DNA from: Hyphomicrobiales bacterium
GTDB taxonomy: Bacteria; Pseudomonadota; Alphaproteobacteria; Rhizobiales; Rhizobiaceae
Direction of reading: 5' to 3'
Assembly: GCA_900466005.1 (NCBI GenBank)
Contig: UEGQ01000021.1
Span: 79,884-143,883, forward strand
Length of the DNA stretch: 64,000 bases
Positions within the stretch are counted from its first letter, which is position 1. Every line of letters begins with the position of its first letter. Shown here one piece after another: positions 56,502 to 64,000 of this stretch. The notes below the pieces were generated by a model. The model was not told the origin of the DNA. It did not search any database and saw only the letters and a list, made by a program, of their open reading frames with translations. The translations under genes and the position numbers were made by a program.

Positions 56502-59299
56502 GCTTTCTTCCCCTCGCCTTCGGCGCGCCGGCCATCCTGATTGCGCTCGCCGCCTTGCCGCTCATCTGGTGGCTGCTGAAGCTCACGCCGCCGCGTCCGC
56601 GGACGGAGGTTTTCCCGCCGCTGCGCATTCTCGCGACCGTGCTGAAGCGCGAGGAGACACCGGACAAGAGCCCGTGGTGGCTGACGCTCCTCAGAATGGT
56701 GATCGCCGCCCTCGTGATCCTCGCGCTCGCCGATCCGGTGCTCAATCCGCGCACCGCATCCGTTTCGGGCGACGGCCCGCTGCTCCTGCTCGTCGACAAT
56801 AGCTGGGCAGCCACCGCCGACTGGGATCGCCGCGTTGCGACGGCCGAGGGCCTGATCGCCGAGGCTGACGGCGAAGACATCCCCGTCGCGATCGCCTTCA
56901 CCGCCGATGCCAGCCACGACGCGGTACCGGGGACGGCCGCGGCCGCCCTGAAGAAGCTGCGAGCCGCGGAACCAAAGCCGCTGAGGCCGGATCGTCCGCG
57001 TGCCATCACGGCGCTCAGGGAAGCGCTCGACGGAACCGCGCCCGGCTCGGTCGTCTTCCTGAGCGACGGCATCGCCGCAACGGCCGAGGATGATACGGTC
57101 GCCCAACTCGCAGCGCTTTCGCCCCGGCAATTGCGCCTCGTCGAAGGCGACGGCCGCGGCGCGGTCGCGATCACCAACGCCGTAAACGGTGCGAACGAAA
57201 TGGACGTCACCGTCTCCCGGCTGCCTTCCGCCGGCGAGAGTCGCCTGACGATCGATGCGCAGGACCGGCAGGGCCGAGCGATCGCCACGGGCGAGGCACG
57301 CTTTTCGCCCGGCGAGACGGTCGCCAAGGCGACCGTCGCCGCCCCGTTCGAGCTGCGGAACGACTTCACCCGGCTTACCGTCACCGGTGCCGCCAATGCC
57401 GGCGCCACCCATCTGCTCGACGACGGCTTCCGTCGCCGGCGCGTGGCGATGATTTCCGGCGAACCCGACGACGGCTTCCAGCCGCTTCTCTCGCCGCTCT
57501 ACTACACCGAGCGCGCGCTTGCGCCCTATGCCGACCTGATCCGCTCGAACAATGCCGACCTCGCCGCCGCGATCCCCGAACTCCTGGCACAGAACCCGTC
57601 GGTCATCATTCTCGCCGACATCGGCCGCCTGCCCGGCGAACTCTACGAACCGCTCCAGCGCTGGATCGCCAAGGGCGGCACCGTCATCCGCTTTGCCGGT
57701 CCACGCCTTGCCGCCACCCCGGCCGACGATCCGCTGCTACCGGTCGTGCTCCGGCAGGGCGAGCGCGTGCTCGGCGGCGCCATGTCATGGGCCGAACCGC
57801 AGCCGCTCGCCGACTTCCCCTCGACCGGCCCGTTCGCCGGCATGAAGAAGCCGGAGGGCGTGCTGATCAAGCGCCAGGTGCTGGCCGAACCCACCCCTGA
57901 TCTACAGGAACGCACTTGGGCGAGCCTCAACGACGGAACGCCGCTGGTGACGGTCAAGGAGAACGGCGCCGGCCGGATCGTGCTCTTCCACGTCAGCGCC
58001 GAGGCGACCTGGTCCGACCTGCCGATCTCGGGCGAATTCGTCGAAATGCTGCGGCGGATCGTGCAGCTGTCACACGCCGGCGCGGGCGCCGGGGACAACG
58101 GCGCCGCCGCGGCGACGCTGCCGCCCTACCGCCTGCTGACGGCGCGCGGCGCGATGACCACGGACACCGCGACGGCGAGACCGATCAATCTCGGTGCCGG
58201 CCGCCCGCTCGCTGCGACCTTCGACAATCCGCCGGGCCTCTACGGCAGCGAGGACGGCTTCGTCGCGCTCAACCTGCTCGAACCCGGCGCCGAACTCCTG
58301 CCGCTTCCCGTCGATCCGGCGGCCGCCGTGACCCGCGAAGCACTCGCCGGCGATGCCGCGACGCCGCTCAAGCCGGCGCTGCTGGCGCTCGCCTTTCTGG
58401 CTCTCCTCGCCGACAGCCTGATCGTGCTCTTCATGAACGGCGTCTTCAGCGGCAGGCGCCGCGGCCAGGGCCTCGCAGCCGCTTTGGCCGTCACCGCGAT
58501 CCTCGCTCTCCACCCTGACAGCAGCCATGCGGCCGATGCCCGGCCCGGCGACGAGAAGCTCTTGGAGCGGCTCGACAACACCCACCTCGCCTACGTCGTC
58601 ACCGGAGAAACGGACGTCGACCGGCTTTCGGAACGGGGGCTTGCCGGCCTCACGGAATTCCTGACCTACCGCACCACGCTCGAGCCCGCAGAGCCGGTCG
58701 GCCTGAACATCGAGACCGACGAACTCTCTTTCTATCCGATCATCTTCTGGCCGGTCTCGGCGTCGGCACCGATGCCCTCGGCTGCCGCGATCAACCGGAT
58801 CGATGCCTATATGCGCGCCGGCGGCACCGTCCTTTTCGACACCCGCGACCAGTATGCGAGCTTCGGCAGTGACGAAGGCCCGAGCGCGAACGGCGAGCGG
58901 CTGCGGGCGATCCTCGCCAATATCGACATCCCGCCGCTCGAACCGGTGCCCTCGGACCACGTGCTGACGCGCTCCTTCTACCTGCTGACGGGCTTTCCCG
59001 GTCGCTACAGCGGCAGTCCGCTCTGGGTCGAGGCACGCCAGGAGGCGCGCAACAGCAATAGCGGCGTCGTCTCCTCGGCCGACGGGGTTTCGCCGGTCCT
59101 CATCACCAGCAACGACCTGCTCGGCGCCTGGGCGATCGACGACAACGGCGCCTCCATGCTGCCGACCGTGCCGCCCGATGAAAGGCAGCGGGAACTCTCC
59201 TTCCGCGCCGGCGTGAACATCATGATGTACATGCTGACCGGCAACTACAAGGCCGACCAGGTGCACATCCCCGCCCTGCTCGAACGGCTGGGGCAGTGA
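56498..59299 (+). CDS. BatA-N/DUF4159 large membrane protein
   Basis: 933 residues. N-terminal BatA-type membrane region (FGAPAILIALAALPLIWWLLKLTPPRPRTEVFPPLRIL), a VWA-like domain (LLLVDNSWAATADWDRR), internal transmembrane helices (about 625-655), and a C-terminal DUF4159 domain (FLTYRTTLEPAEPVGLNIETDELSFYPIIFWPV...MRAGGTVLFDTRDQ...LLTGFPGRY). Common in rhizobial MoxR operons. Probable envelope-integrity function, mechanism unknown. Confidence 0.9.
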   Translation: MSFLPLAFGAPAILIALAALPLIWWLLKLTPPRPRTEVFPPLRILATVLKREETPDKSPWWLTLLRMVIAALVILALADPVLNPRTASVSGDGPLLLLVDNSWAATADWDRRVATAEGLIAEADGEDIPVAIAFTADASHDAVPGTAAAALKKLRAAEPKPLRPDRPRAITALREALDGTAPGSVVFLSDGIAATAEDDTVAQLAALSPRQLRLVEGDGRGAVAITNAVNGANEMDVTVSRLPSAGESRLTIDAQDRQGRAIATGEARFSPGETVAKATVAAPFELRNDFTRLTVTGAANAGATHLLDDGFRRRRVAMISGEPDDGFQPLLSPLYYTERALAPYADLIRSNNADLAAAIPELLAQNPSVIILADIGRLPGELYEPLQRWIAKGGTVIRFAGPRLAATPADDPLLPVVLRQGERVLGGAMSWAEPQPLADFPSTGPFAGMKKPEGVLIKRQVLAEPTPDLQERTWASLNDGTPLVTVKENGAGRIVLFHVSAEATWSDLPISGEFVEMLRRIVQLSHAGAGAGDNGAAAATLPPYRLLTARGAMTTDTATARPINLGAGRPLAATFDNPPGLYGSEDGFVALNLLEPGAELLPLPVDPAAAVTREALAGDAATPLKPALLALAFLALLADSLIVLFMNGVFSGRRRGQGLAAALAVTAILALHPDSSHAADARPGDEKLLERLDNTHLAYVVTGETDVDRLSERGLAGLTEFLTYRTTLEPAEPVGLNIETDELSFYPIIFWPVSASAPMPSAAAINRIDAYMRAGGTVLFDTRDQYASFGSDEGPSANGERLRAILANIDIPPLEPVPSDHVLTRSFYLLTGFPGRYSGSPLWVEARQEARNSNSGVVSSADGVSPVLITSNDLLGAWAIDDNGASMLPTVPPDERQRELSFRAGVNIMMYMLTGNYKADQVHIPALLERLGQ

Positions 59300-59301
59300 C
59301 G

Positions 59302-61371
59302 ATGACGATCGAGTTTGCACCCTTCCTGCCGCTCCCCTTCCTCGCCGCCTTCGCGGTGATCACGCTTGCCCTTGCGGTGCTCGGCTTCCGCGCTTCGATC
59401 CGCGGAACGGCGCTCCGCCTCACCGCCGCGCTCGCCGTGCTTGCCGCGCTCGCCAACCCGCTGCTGCTCCAGGAGAACCGCGAGCGCCTGACCACCGTCG
59501 TGCCGGTCGTCGTCGACCGCAGCCAGAGCCAAGAGACCGCCGGACGGCGGGAGATGACCGATGCGGCGCTGACAGCACTCAGGGAGCGGCTCGCGCGCTT
59601 CCCGCTGATCGAGCCGCGCATCGTCGAGGCCGGCGCCGCGGAGAATTCGGATTCGCCCTCGACCCGGCTCTTCGAGGCGCTGGGCTCGGCCATTGCCGAT
59701 GTGCCGCCGGCACGCGTCGGCGGCGCCATCCTGCTGACCGACGGCCAGGTGCACGACGTGCCCGGCGCAGGTCAGTCGCTCGGCTTTGCGGGGCCGGTGC
59801 ACAGCCTCGTCACCGGCAAGACCGACGAGCACGACCGGCGCATCGAGGTCCTGCGCGCGCCCCGCTTCGGCATCGTCGGTGAGGAGCAGGAACTGACCTT
59901 CCGGGTCTTCGACGACGGGCGCTCGACCAACGCGCCGGCACGGGTGACCGTCTCGATCAACGGCGAAGAGACGGCCGTCGTCGACGCGACGCCGGGAGCG
60001 GAGACGCCGTTCCCGTTCAAGGTGCCGCGCGGCGGCACCAACGTCGTGGAGCTTGCCGTCGATCCGGTCGCGGGTGAGGTGACGGAAGCCAACAATCAGG
60101 CGGTCCACCTCATCCAGGGCATCCGCGAGAACCTGCGGGTACTGCTCGTCTCCGGCGAGCCGCATGCCGGCGAGCGCGCCTGGCGCAACCTCCTCAAATC
60201 CGACGCCTCGGTCGATCTCGTCCACTTCACCATCCTGCGACCACCGGAAAAGCAGGACGGCACGCCGATCAACGAGCTGTCGCTGATCGCCTTCCCGACA
60301 CGGGAGCTCTTCGTCGAGAAGATCGAGGATTTCGACCTCATCATCTTCGACCGCTACCAGCATCGCGGCGTGCTGCCGATCCTCTATTACGACTACATCG
60401 CCGAATACGTCCGCAAGGGCGGCGCGCTGCTGATCGCCGCGGGCCCCGAGCACGCGAGCGAGGATTCGATCGCGCTGACGCCGCTGGAAACCGTACTGCC
60501 GGCAGCCCCCCTGGGCACCATGCATGAGGTGGGCTTCTACCCGCGCCTCTCCGAAAAGGGCAAACGCCACCCCGTCACCCGCGGCCTCGACGGGTCCACC
60601 GTCGAACCGCCGCACTGGGGCCGCTGGTTCCGTACCGTCGACGTGGAACCGCCGAAGGGTGAGACGGTGATGACCGGCGACGGCGACCGCCCGCTCCTCG
60701 TCCTCGACCGCGCCGACGAAGGCCGGGTCGCCATGCTGCTCTCCGACCAGGGCTGGCTTTGGGCGCGCGGCTTCGAGGGCGGCGGCCCGCATGTCTCGCT
60801 CTATCGCCGCATCGCCCACTGGCTGATGAAGGAGCCGGAACTGGAGGAAGAGGCGCTGACGGCCAAGGCCTCCGGCCACCTGCTCGAAGTGACCCGCCAG
60901 ACGATCGGCGACGCGCCGGGGCCGGCCGTGGTCGAATCCCCCTCCGGCAAGACCGAGAACCTGCCGCTGACCGAGATCGCCCCCGGCCTCTACCGCGGCG
61001 AAAGGCGGATGGACGAGACCGGCCTCTTCAAGATCACCAATGGCGAGCTCTCGACGCTTGCCCATGTCGGCGCGGCCGATGCCCAGGAATTCAAGGCGAT
61101 GATCTCGACGACCGAGGCGCTGGAGCCGGTTGCCGGGCGCAGCAGGGGTTATCTCGGCAGGCTCGACGACGGCCGCGGCGGCTTGCGCATCCCCGACATC
61201 CTGCCGGTCAGAAGTGACATCCGCGTCAGCGACGACAGGCGGATGCTGATCCGCATGACCGACGAGACGGTGCTGAAGGGGATCGACACACTGCCGCTCT
61301 TCGCAGGCTTCGCCGGCCTTGCCGTGCTGCTGCTCGCGATGTCGGCCATGTGGTGGCGCGAGGGACGCTAG
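59302..61371 (+). CDS. Large membrane protein of MoxR operon (glutamine amidotransferase-like fold region)
   Basis: 689 residues. Two N-terminal helices, an extracytoplasmic VWA-like segment (VVVDRSQSQETAGRREMTDAALTALRERLARF), a domain with a GATase1-like 'ILYYDYIAEYVRKGGALLIAAGPEHAS' region, and a C-terminal helix just before the end (LPLFAGFAGLAVLLLAMSAMWWREGR). No catalytic triad is evident. Start ATG at 59302 is chosen with GGGG 9-12 bp upstream; a GTG at 59296 would overlap the previous stop by 4 bp. Its last 146 bp are duplicated at 61824-61968. Confidence 0.88.
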   Translation: MTIEFAPFLPLPFLAAFAVITLALAVLGFRASIRGTALRLTAALAVLAALANPLLLQENRERLTTVVPVVVDRSQSQETAGRREMTDAALTALRERLARFPLIEPRIVEAGAAENSDSPSTRLFEALGSAIADVPPARVGGAILLTDGQVHDVPGAGQSLGFAGPVHSLVTGKTDEHDRRIEVLRAPRFGIVGEEQELTFRVFDDGRSTNAPARVTVSINGEETAVVDATPGAETPFPFKVPRGGTNVVELAVDPVAGEVTEANNQAVHLIQGIRENLRVLLVSGEPHAGERAWRNLLKSDASVDLVHFTILRPPEKQDGTPINELSLIAFPTRELFVEKIEDFDLIIFDRYQHRGVLPILYYDYIAEYVRKGGALLIAAGPEHASEDSIALTPLETVLPAAPLGTMHEVGFYPRLSEKGKRHPVTRGLDGSTVEPPHWGRWFRTVDVEPPKGETVMTGDGDRPLLVLDRADEGRVAMLLSDQGWLWARGFEGGGPHVSLYRRIAHWLMKEPELEEEALTAKASGHLLEVTRQTIGDAPGPAVVESPSGKTENLPLTEIAPGLYRGERRMDETGLFKITNGELSTLAHVGAADAQEFKAMISTTEALEPVAGRSRGYLGRLDDGRGGLRIPDILPVRSDIRVSDDRRMLIRMTDETVLKGIDTLPLFAGFAGLAVLLLAMSAMWWREGR
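61226..61371 (+). repeat. Intact copy of a 146-bp direct repeat (3' end of the MoxR-operon membrane protein)
   Basis: TCAGCGACGAC... through the TAG stop is repeated with differences at 61824-61968. The stretch encoding TLPLFAGFAGLAVLLLA is nearly identical in both copies. Confidence 0.85.
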
Positions 61372-61381
61372 GGGCCGGCCG

Positions 61382-61717
61382 CTAGACCGGCGATTGCTGA
61401 TGATGCGCGATGCGCCATTTGTCGCCCGCGCGGACGTAGGTCGACGAGCAATAGGCTTCGTAAGCGTCGCCGCCTTCGCGGTCCGCCTGCGCACGATAGG
61501 CCAGGATCACCATCTTGCCGCCGTGCTCGCGCACGATCTGGTCCGACATTTCGACGGAGGACCAGCGCGGCGCGGCCCGGATACTCTCGACGATCCGGTC
61601 GCGCTCCAGAATTCCGACGGGACCGAAGACCATGATGCAGTCCCCGGTCATCAGCTCTTCATAGGCTGCCGCCCCCTCGCGCCAGAGACGTTCTTCCGTC
61701 TTCCAGAAATCCATCAT
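61382..61717 (-). CDS. NTF2-like/SnoaL (DUF4440-type) protein
   Basis: 111 residues forming one NTF2-like domain: ERLWREGAAAYEELMTGDCIMVFGPVGILERDRIVESIRAAPRW, ILAYRAQADREGGDAYEAYCSSTYVRAGDKWRIAHHQQSPV. These cone-shaped proteins bind small hydrophobic ligands or act as enzymes; role unspecified. It lies between the two direct-repeat copies, on the opposite strand to its neighbours. Confidence 0.85.
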   Translation of the reverse strand: MMDFWKTEERLWREGAAAYEELMTGDCIMVFGPVGILERDRIVESIRAAPRWSSVEMSDQIVREHGGKMVILAYRAQADREGGDAYEAYCSSTYVRAGDKWRIAHHQQSPV

Positions 61718-61823
61718 CCCGACCCCCTTTCATGTCCTTGAGAATGTCATGGGGACGAGGAAGTTCCAGAGCTGGCGAGGGGAGGTGCTGGGTTGTCGTC
61801 CTGCAAAGGGCGGCAAAATCGTA

Positions 61824-61968
61824 TCAGCGACGACCGACGGAGCTGACCCACTCGACCGACGAGACGGTGCTGACGGGGAACGACACACTGCCGCTCTTCG
61901 CTGGCTTCGCCGGCCTTGCCGTGCTGCTGCTCGCGACACCGGCCATGTGGTGGCGGGAGGAACGGTAA
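61824..61968 (+). pseudogene. Degenerate duplicated 3' end of the MoxR-operon membrane protein
   Basis: 145 bp similar to 61226-61371, starting TCAGCGACGAC. The frame is shifted by one base near its left end so the matching protein segment runs TDETVLTGNDTLPLFAGFAGLAVLLLATPAMWW and then stops. No start or ribosome-binding site precedes it in frame. It is a remnant, not a gene, and lies directly upstream of the ATPase/RloB unit. Confidence 0.85.
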
Positions 61969-62015
61969 GGCAGATATCGCACACAGAAGAAAGGAAATGA
62001 GCACTCAAATGCATA

Positions 62016-62037
62016 TTTCGACGAATTTTCGTTGAAA
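62016..62037 (+). promoter_or_regulatory. Imperfect 22-bp inverted repeat upstream of the ATPase gene
   Basis: TTTCGACGAA-TT-TTCGTTGAAA, one mismatched pair, 31 bp before the ATPase start codon in an A/T-rich stretch. It may be an operator, or a hairpin in the mRNA leader. A 12-bp perfect palindrome ATGATATATCAT (62068-62079) also spans the start codon itself. Confidence 0.45.
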
Positions 62038-62067
62038 ATCCGGTCATGCATAGATACATTTTGGTGC

Positions 62068-63291
62068 ATGATATATCATCTAGAAATTGAGAATTTCTAT
62101 TCCATCCGCGACTCGCAGGTACTTGATCTACGAGTGCCAAGGAATGTCTCCGATTACCCGGAGCGTCTCCACCCTCTTTTCCCGGGAGCAGATGATCGTG
62201 CTCCCAAGGTCGTGGCGCTTTTTGGAGCTAACGGATCCGGAAAATCGTCCGTCCTAAAGGCTCTCGCCTTCCTCGCGTGGTTTATTAAGGACAGCTTTCA
62301 GAATCAGAGTCCATTGCCGTGCGAACGGTTCAACGACGAAGAATCGATGAATCGGCCGATACGGCTTGCCATAGAGTTAGGGGGCTTAACGGAGCTGTCT
62401 TTTGCCGCCGTGAATTCTCGATCACATCGACCCGAGGAGTTTGGTCTGTATCGATATGAGCTTGAGCTGCTATCACGGGACGGGACTATTCGTTCCGTTT
62501 CGCGAGAGGCGCTCCGTCATAAGCCGCAGGGGCAAGGTAAATGGCAGCGCGTGTTTGAACGTGGAGCCGACCGCGAAATACGTGGCTCGAAGAGCTTCTC
62601 TTTAGCCGGCTACAGCCAGGTAGTAGACAAGGTGCGGGAAGATGCCAGTGTCATATCAACGTTGGCGCTTTTTGAACACGAACCGTCGAAGGTCCTCGTG
62701 CAAGTGGCGGGCACTGTGTTCCGCAACATCCTCATGGAGCGGGTGGAGTTCTCCGACAGGGACGTTATCCAATTTTTAGCTCAGAACCAGACCGCAGTGG
62801 AGAATCTTAATCGTGAACTCCAGCGCATTGATGTCGGCGTCGAGCGGATGGAAATCGTTCAGACCGCCTCTGGTCCAACTGCTCTATTCAAACATGAAGG
62901 ACTGCATGTTCCGATGCCTTGGACTCTTGAGAGCCAAGGGACACGGTCATTCATTCGAGTTTTTCCGTTGCTTCTGTTAGCGATGCAGCAAGGCGGCGTG
63001 GCAGTTGTCGATGAGTTGGACCTTTCGATTCACCCTCTAGTCCTTCCGGAAATCGTGCGTTGGTTCTACGATCCCGATCGCAATCCGTCAGGCGCTCAAC
63101 TATGGATGTCTTGCCACTCAGCATCCTTGCTCGATGACCTGAGCAAGGAAGAGATCGTATTCACCGAGAAAGATCAATTTGGCCGAACAAACATCTATAG
63201 TCTCATGGACGTACAATCTGTCCGCCGAAGCGACAATTTGTATAAGAAGTATCTCGGGGGGGCATACGGGGCAGTGCCTCAAATCGGATGA
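62068..63291 (+). CDS. AAA family ATPase, RloA-like (AAA_15/ABC-ATPase type), candidate defence ATPase
   Basis: 407 residues. YHLEIENFYSIRDSQVLDLRVP is the OLD/RloA-type N-terminus; Walker A is FGANGSGKSS (52-61), the ABC-like signature region reads ESQGTRSF, Walker B VAVVDELDLSIHPLVLPEI, and an H-switch-like MSCHSASLLDD near the end. It overlaps the RloB-like gene by 4 bp, so the pair is coupled. RloA/RloB genes were named from restriction loci and similar ATPase-TOPRIM pairs (PARIS) are anti-phage; function here is inferred. GC is visibly lower than flanks. ATG at 62068 lies in a palindrome; a longer frame from 62032 is less likely. Confidence 0.88.
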   Translation: MIYHLEIENFYSIRDSQVLDLRVPRNVSDYPERLHPLFPGADDRAPKVVALFGANGSGKSSVLKALAFLAWFIKDSFQNQSPLPCERFNDEESMNRPIRLAIELGGLTELSFAAVNSRSHRPEEFGLYRYELELLSRDGTIRSVSREALRHKPQGQGKWQRVFERGADREIRGSKSFSLAGYSQVVDKVREDASVISTLALFEHEPSKVLVQVAGTVFRNILMERVEFSDRDVIQFLAQNQTAVENLNRELQRIDVGVERMEIVQTASGPTALFKHEGLHVPMPWTLESQGTRSFIRVFPLLLLAMQQGGVAVVDELDLSIHPLVLPEIVRWFYDPDRNPSGAQLWMSCHSASLLDDLSKEEIVFTEKDQFGRTNIYSLMDVQSVRRSDNLYKKYLGGAYGAVPQIG

Positions 63292-63854
63292 AGAGGCGAA
63301 ACCCGCGAATTTGCGCTCGGACGCCTGTTTTCCTTGGCTGTGAGGGAGAGTCAGAACAAGGCTACGGGCAATTCCTCAACGATATCGTCAGAGAAAGCGA
63401 TTTGCCGTTTCACATCGAGGTGGTCAACCTCAACCCTGGCGCCGGCGACCCTTTGGCCCGCGTGAAGAAAGCCATGCAGGAGATAAGGCGGCGCAATCAA
63501 CGGCGTGCGACATTTGCTTACCGCGCGCTGATCATGGATGACGACCAAATCGCCGGCAACCAGCACCGACGCCAGCAAGTTGAAAGTCTGGCCCAACAGA
63601 ATTCTATCTCAATCATCTGGCAGTCACCGTGTCACGAAGCGTTTCTTCTTCGGCATTTCAACGGTCGCCTTCATTCAAATCCCCCAGACAGCGCCACCTC
63701 ACTGGCGAACCTACGCCAAGTATGGCCAAACTACGCGAAGCCGGAGAGCCGTCTTGAGATTTCGCGGAAGCTTAGTTTTCAAGATATCGTGAGGGTCTCC
63801 GCGCATCACCACGAACTCGCGGAGCTTTTGCGCTTCTTGCAGCTGATTTCCTAG
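63288..63854 (+). CDS. RloB-like TOPRIM-type protein, candidate defence effector
   Basis: 188 residues. RloB family: PVFLGCEGESEQGYGQFL supplies the Glu motif (CEGESE, about 18-23) of a TOPRIM-like fold, YRALIMDDDQ the acidic DxD motif (about 83-86), and SIIWQSPCHEAFLLRHF is the family's conserved NPCFE-W-LLHF-type region with Cys kept. A metal-dependent nuclease activity is plausible, as for the TOPRIM toxin of PARIS, but not shown. Coupled by ATGA overlap to the upstream ATPase. A hairpin follows the stop. Confidence 0.85.
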   Translation: MKRRNPRICARTPVFLGCEGESEQGYGQFLNDIVRESDLPFHIEVVNLNPGAGDPLARVKKAMQEIRRRNQRRATFAYRALIMDDDQIAGNQHRRQQVESLAQQNSISIIWQSPCHEAFLLRHFNGRLHSNPPDSATSLANLRQVWPNYAKPESRLEISRKLSFQDIVRVSAHHHELAELLRFLQLIS

Positions 63855-63876
63855 TTCTCAGTACGACTCTCAGAAC
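63854..63876 (+). terminator. Weak terminator-like hairpin after the RloB-like gene
   Basis: GTTCT (63854-63858) pairs with AGAAC (63872-63876), with an inner AGT/ACT pair. No clear T tract follows, so termination is uncertain. Confidence 0.35.
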
Positions 63877-63961
63877 AGTGTGATCCTCGAGGCCGGTTCA
63901 ATGTCCTCCTCGGCCCACCTTCCCCCTCGACTCCCCTCCCGCTTCCCCCTACCCTCGCCCC

Positions 63962-64000
63962 ATGTCCCTCGATCTCACCCTCTCCGACACCGTCCTGGAC
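63962..64000 (+). CDS. Possible start of a gene continuing beyond the window
   Basis: An ATG at 63962 opens a frame (MSLDLTLSDTVLD) to the right edge. Only 13 residues are visible, and the upstream sequence is pyrimidine-rich without a clear ribosome-binding site. No function can be assigned. Confidence 0.3.
   Translation, partial: MSLDLTLSDTVLD

Noticed and set aside
61732..61968. 78-residue open frame ending in LPLFAGFAGLAVLLLA
   Set aside because: It is the frame-shifted remnant of the neighbouring gene's 3' end, not an independent gene.
61372..62067. tRNA gene as integration site for the RloA/RloB unit
   Set aside because: No tRNA-like sequence or GGTTCGA-type T-loop was found in this stretch, so the duplication involves a protein gene end instead.

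Overview
The window is GC-rich, tightly packed chromosomal DNA from an alphaproteobacterium, most likely a member of the Rhizobiaceae (Rhizobium/Sinorhizobium/Shinella type; genus not resolved). The reasons are the petABC (fbcFBC) bc1 operon, a BA14K-type small protein, a rhizobial-style flagellin relative, two-gene MaoC and YbjN/DUF1285/DUF1349/DUF2188 families common in that group, and a RIME-like palindromic intergenic repeat near 25.6 kb. Most of it is core housekeeping DNA. No rRNA, tRNA, CRISPR array, integrase or transposase was seen.

Layout. 0-9.4 kb: a divergent SDR/LysR pair, DUF2188, an OpgC-like membrane protein, aspartate aminotransferase, a degenerate EAL protein, a sugar dehydrogenase, a DMT transporter and a cold-shock gene with a structured leader. 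9.5-15.9 kb: BA14K protein, an MBL hydrolase, a MarR/response-regulator/histidine-kinase operon resembling petP-petR plus a sensor kinase, csaA-proC and YbjN. 15.9-16.4 kb: a gene-free block rich in GANTC sites and DnaA-box-like 9-mers. 16.4-25.2 kb: ubiK, the lgt-midA-pgeF-M24 peptidase operon, a lipoprotein, prs and a chemoreceptor. 25.2-28.5 kb: an aldehyde dehydrogenase/DUF779 unit under a GAF-Fis regulator, with a shared 20-bp operator candidate in front of both the regulator and its target. 28.7-35.6 kb: rplY, pth and ychF, with a GGDEF-EAL protein and an orphan periplasmic binding protein lying between rplY and pth.

35.7-46.1 kb: a Crp-like regulator with a DUF2892 membrane protein, two MaoC proteins, glutathione peroxidase, a truncated AraC gene, apt, petABC and two tandem half-size ABC exporters. 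46.5-51.9 kb: trmL, soxR with a canonical SoxR box, an unrecognised AHSSGN-motif protein, an orphan flagellin-like gene, hemF and small proteins. 51.9-61.4 kb: the cca-Nudix-DUF1285 operon, divergent from a MoxR-DUF58-DUF4159-membrane protein operon (Bat-like).

61.2-63.9 kb is the clearest foreign-looking segment. A decayed direct repeat of the 3' end of the last MoxR-operon gene lies immediately before a lower-GC two-gene unit. That unit encodes an AAA ATPase and an RloB/TOPRIM-like protein, which I interpret as a candidate phage-defence module of the RloAB/PARIS-like type. It is the best candidate here for a little-described system.
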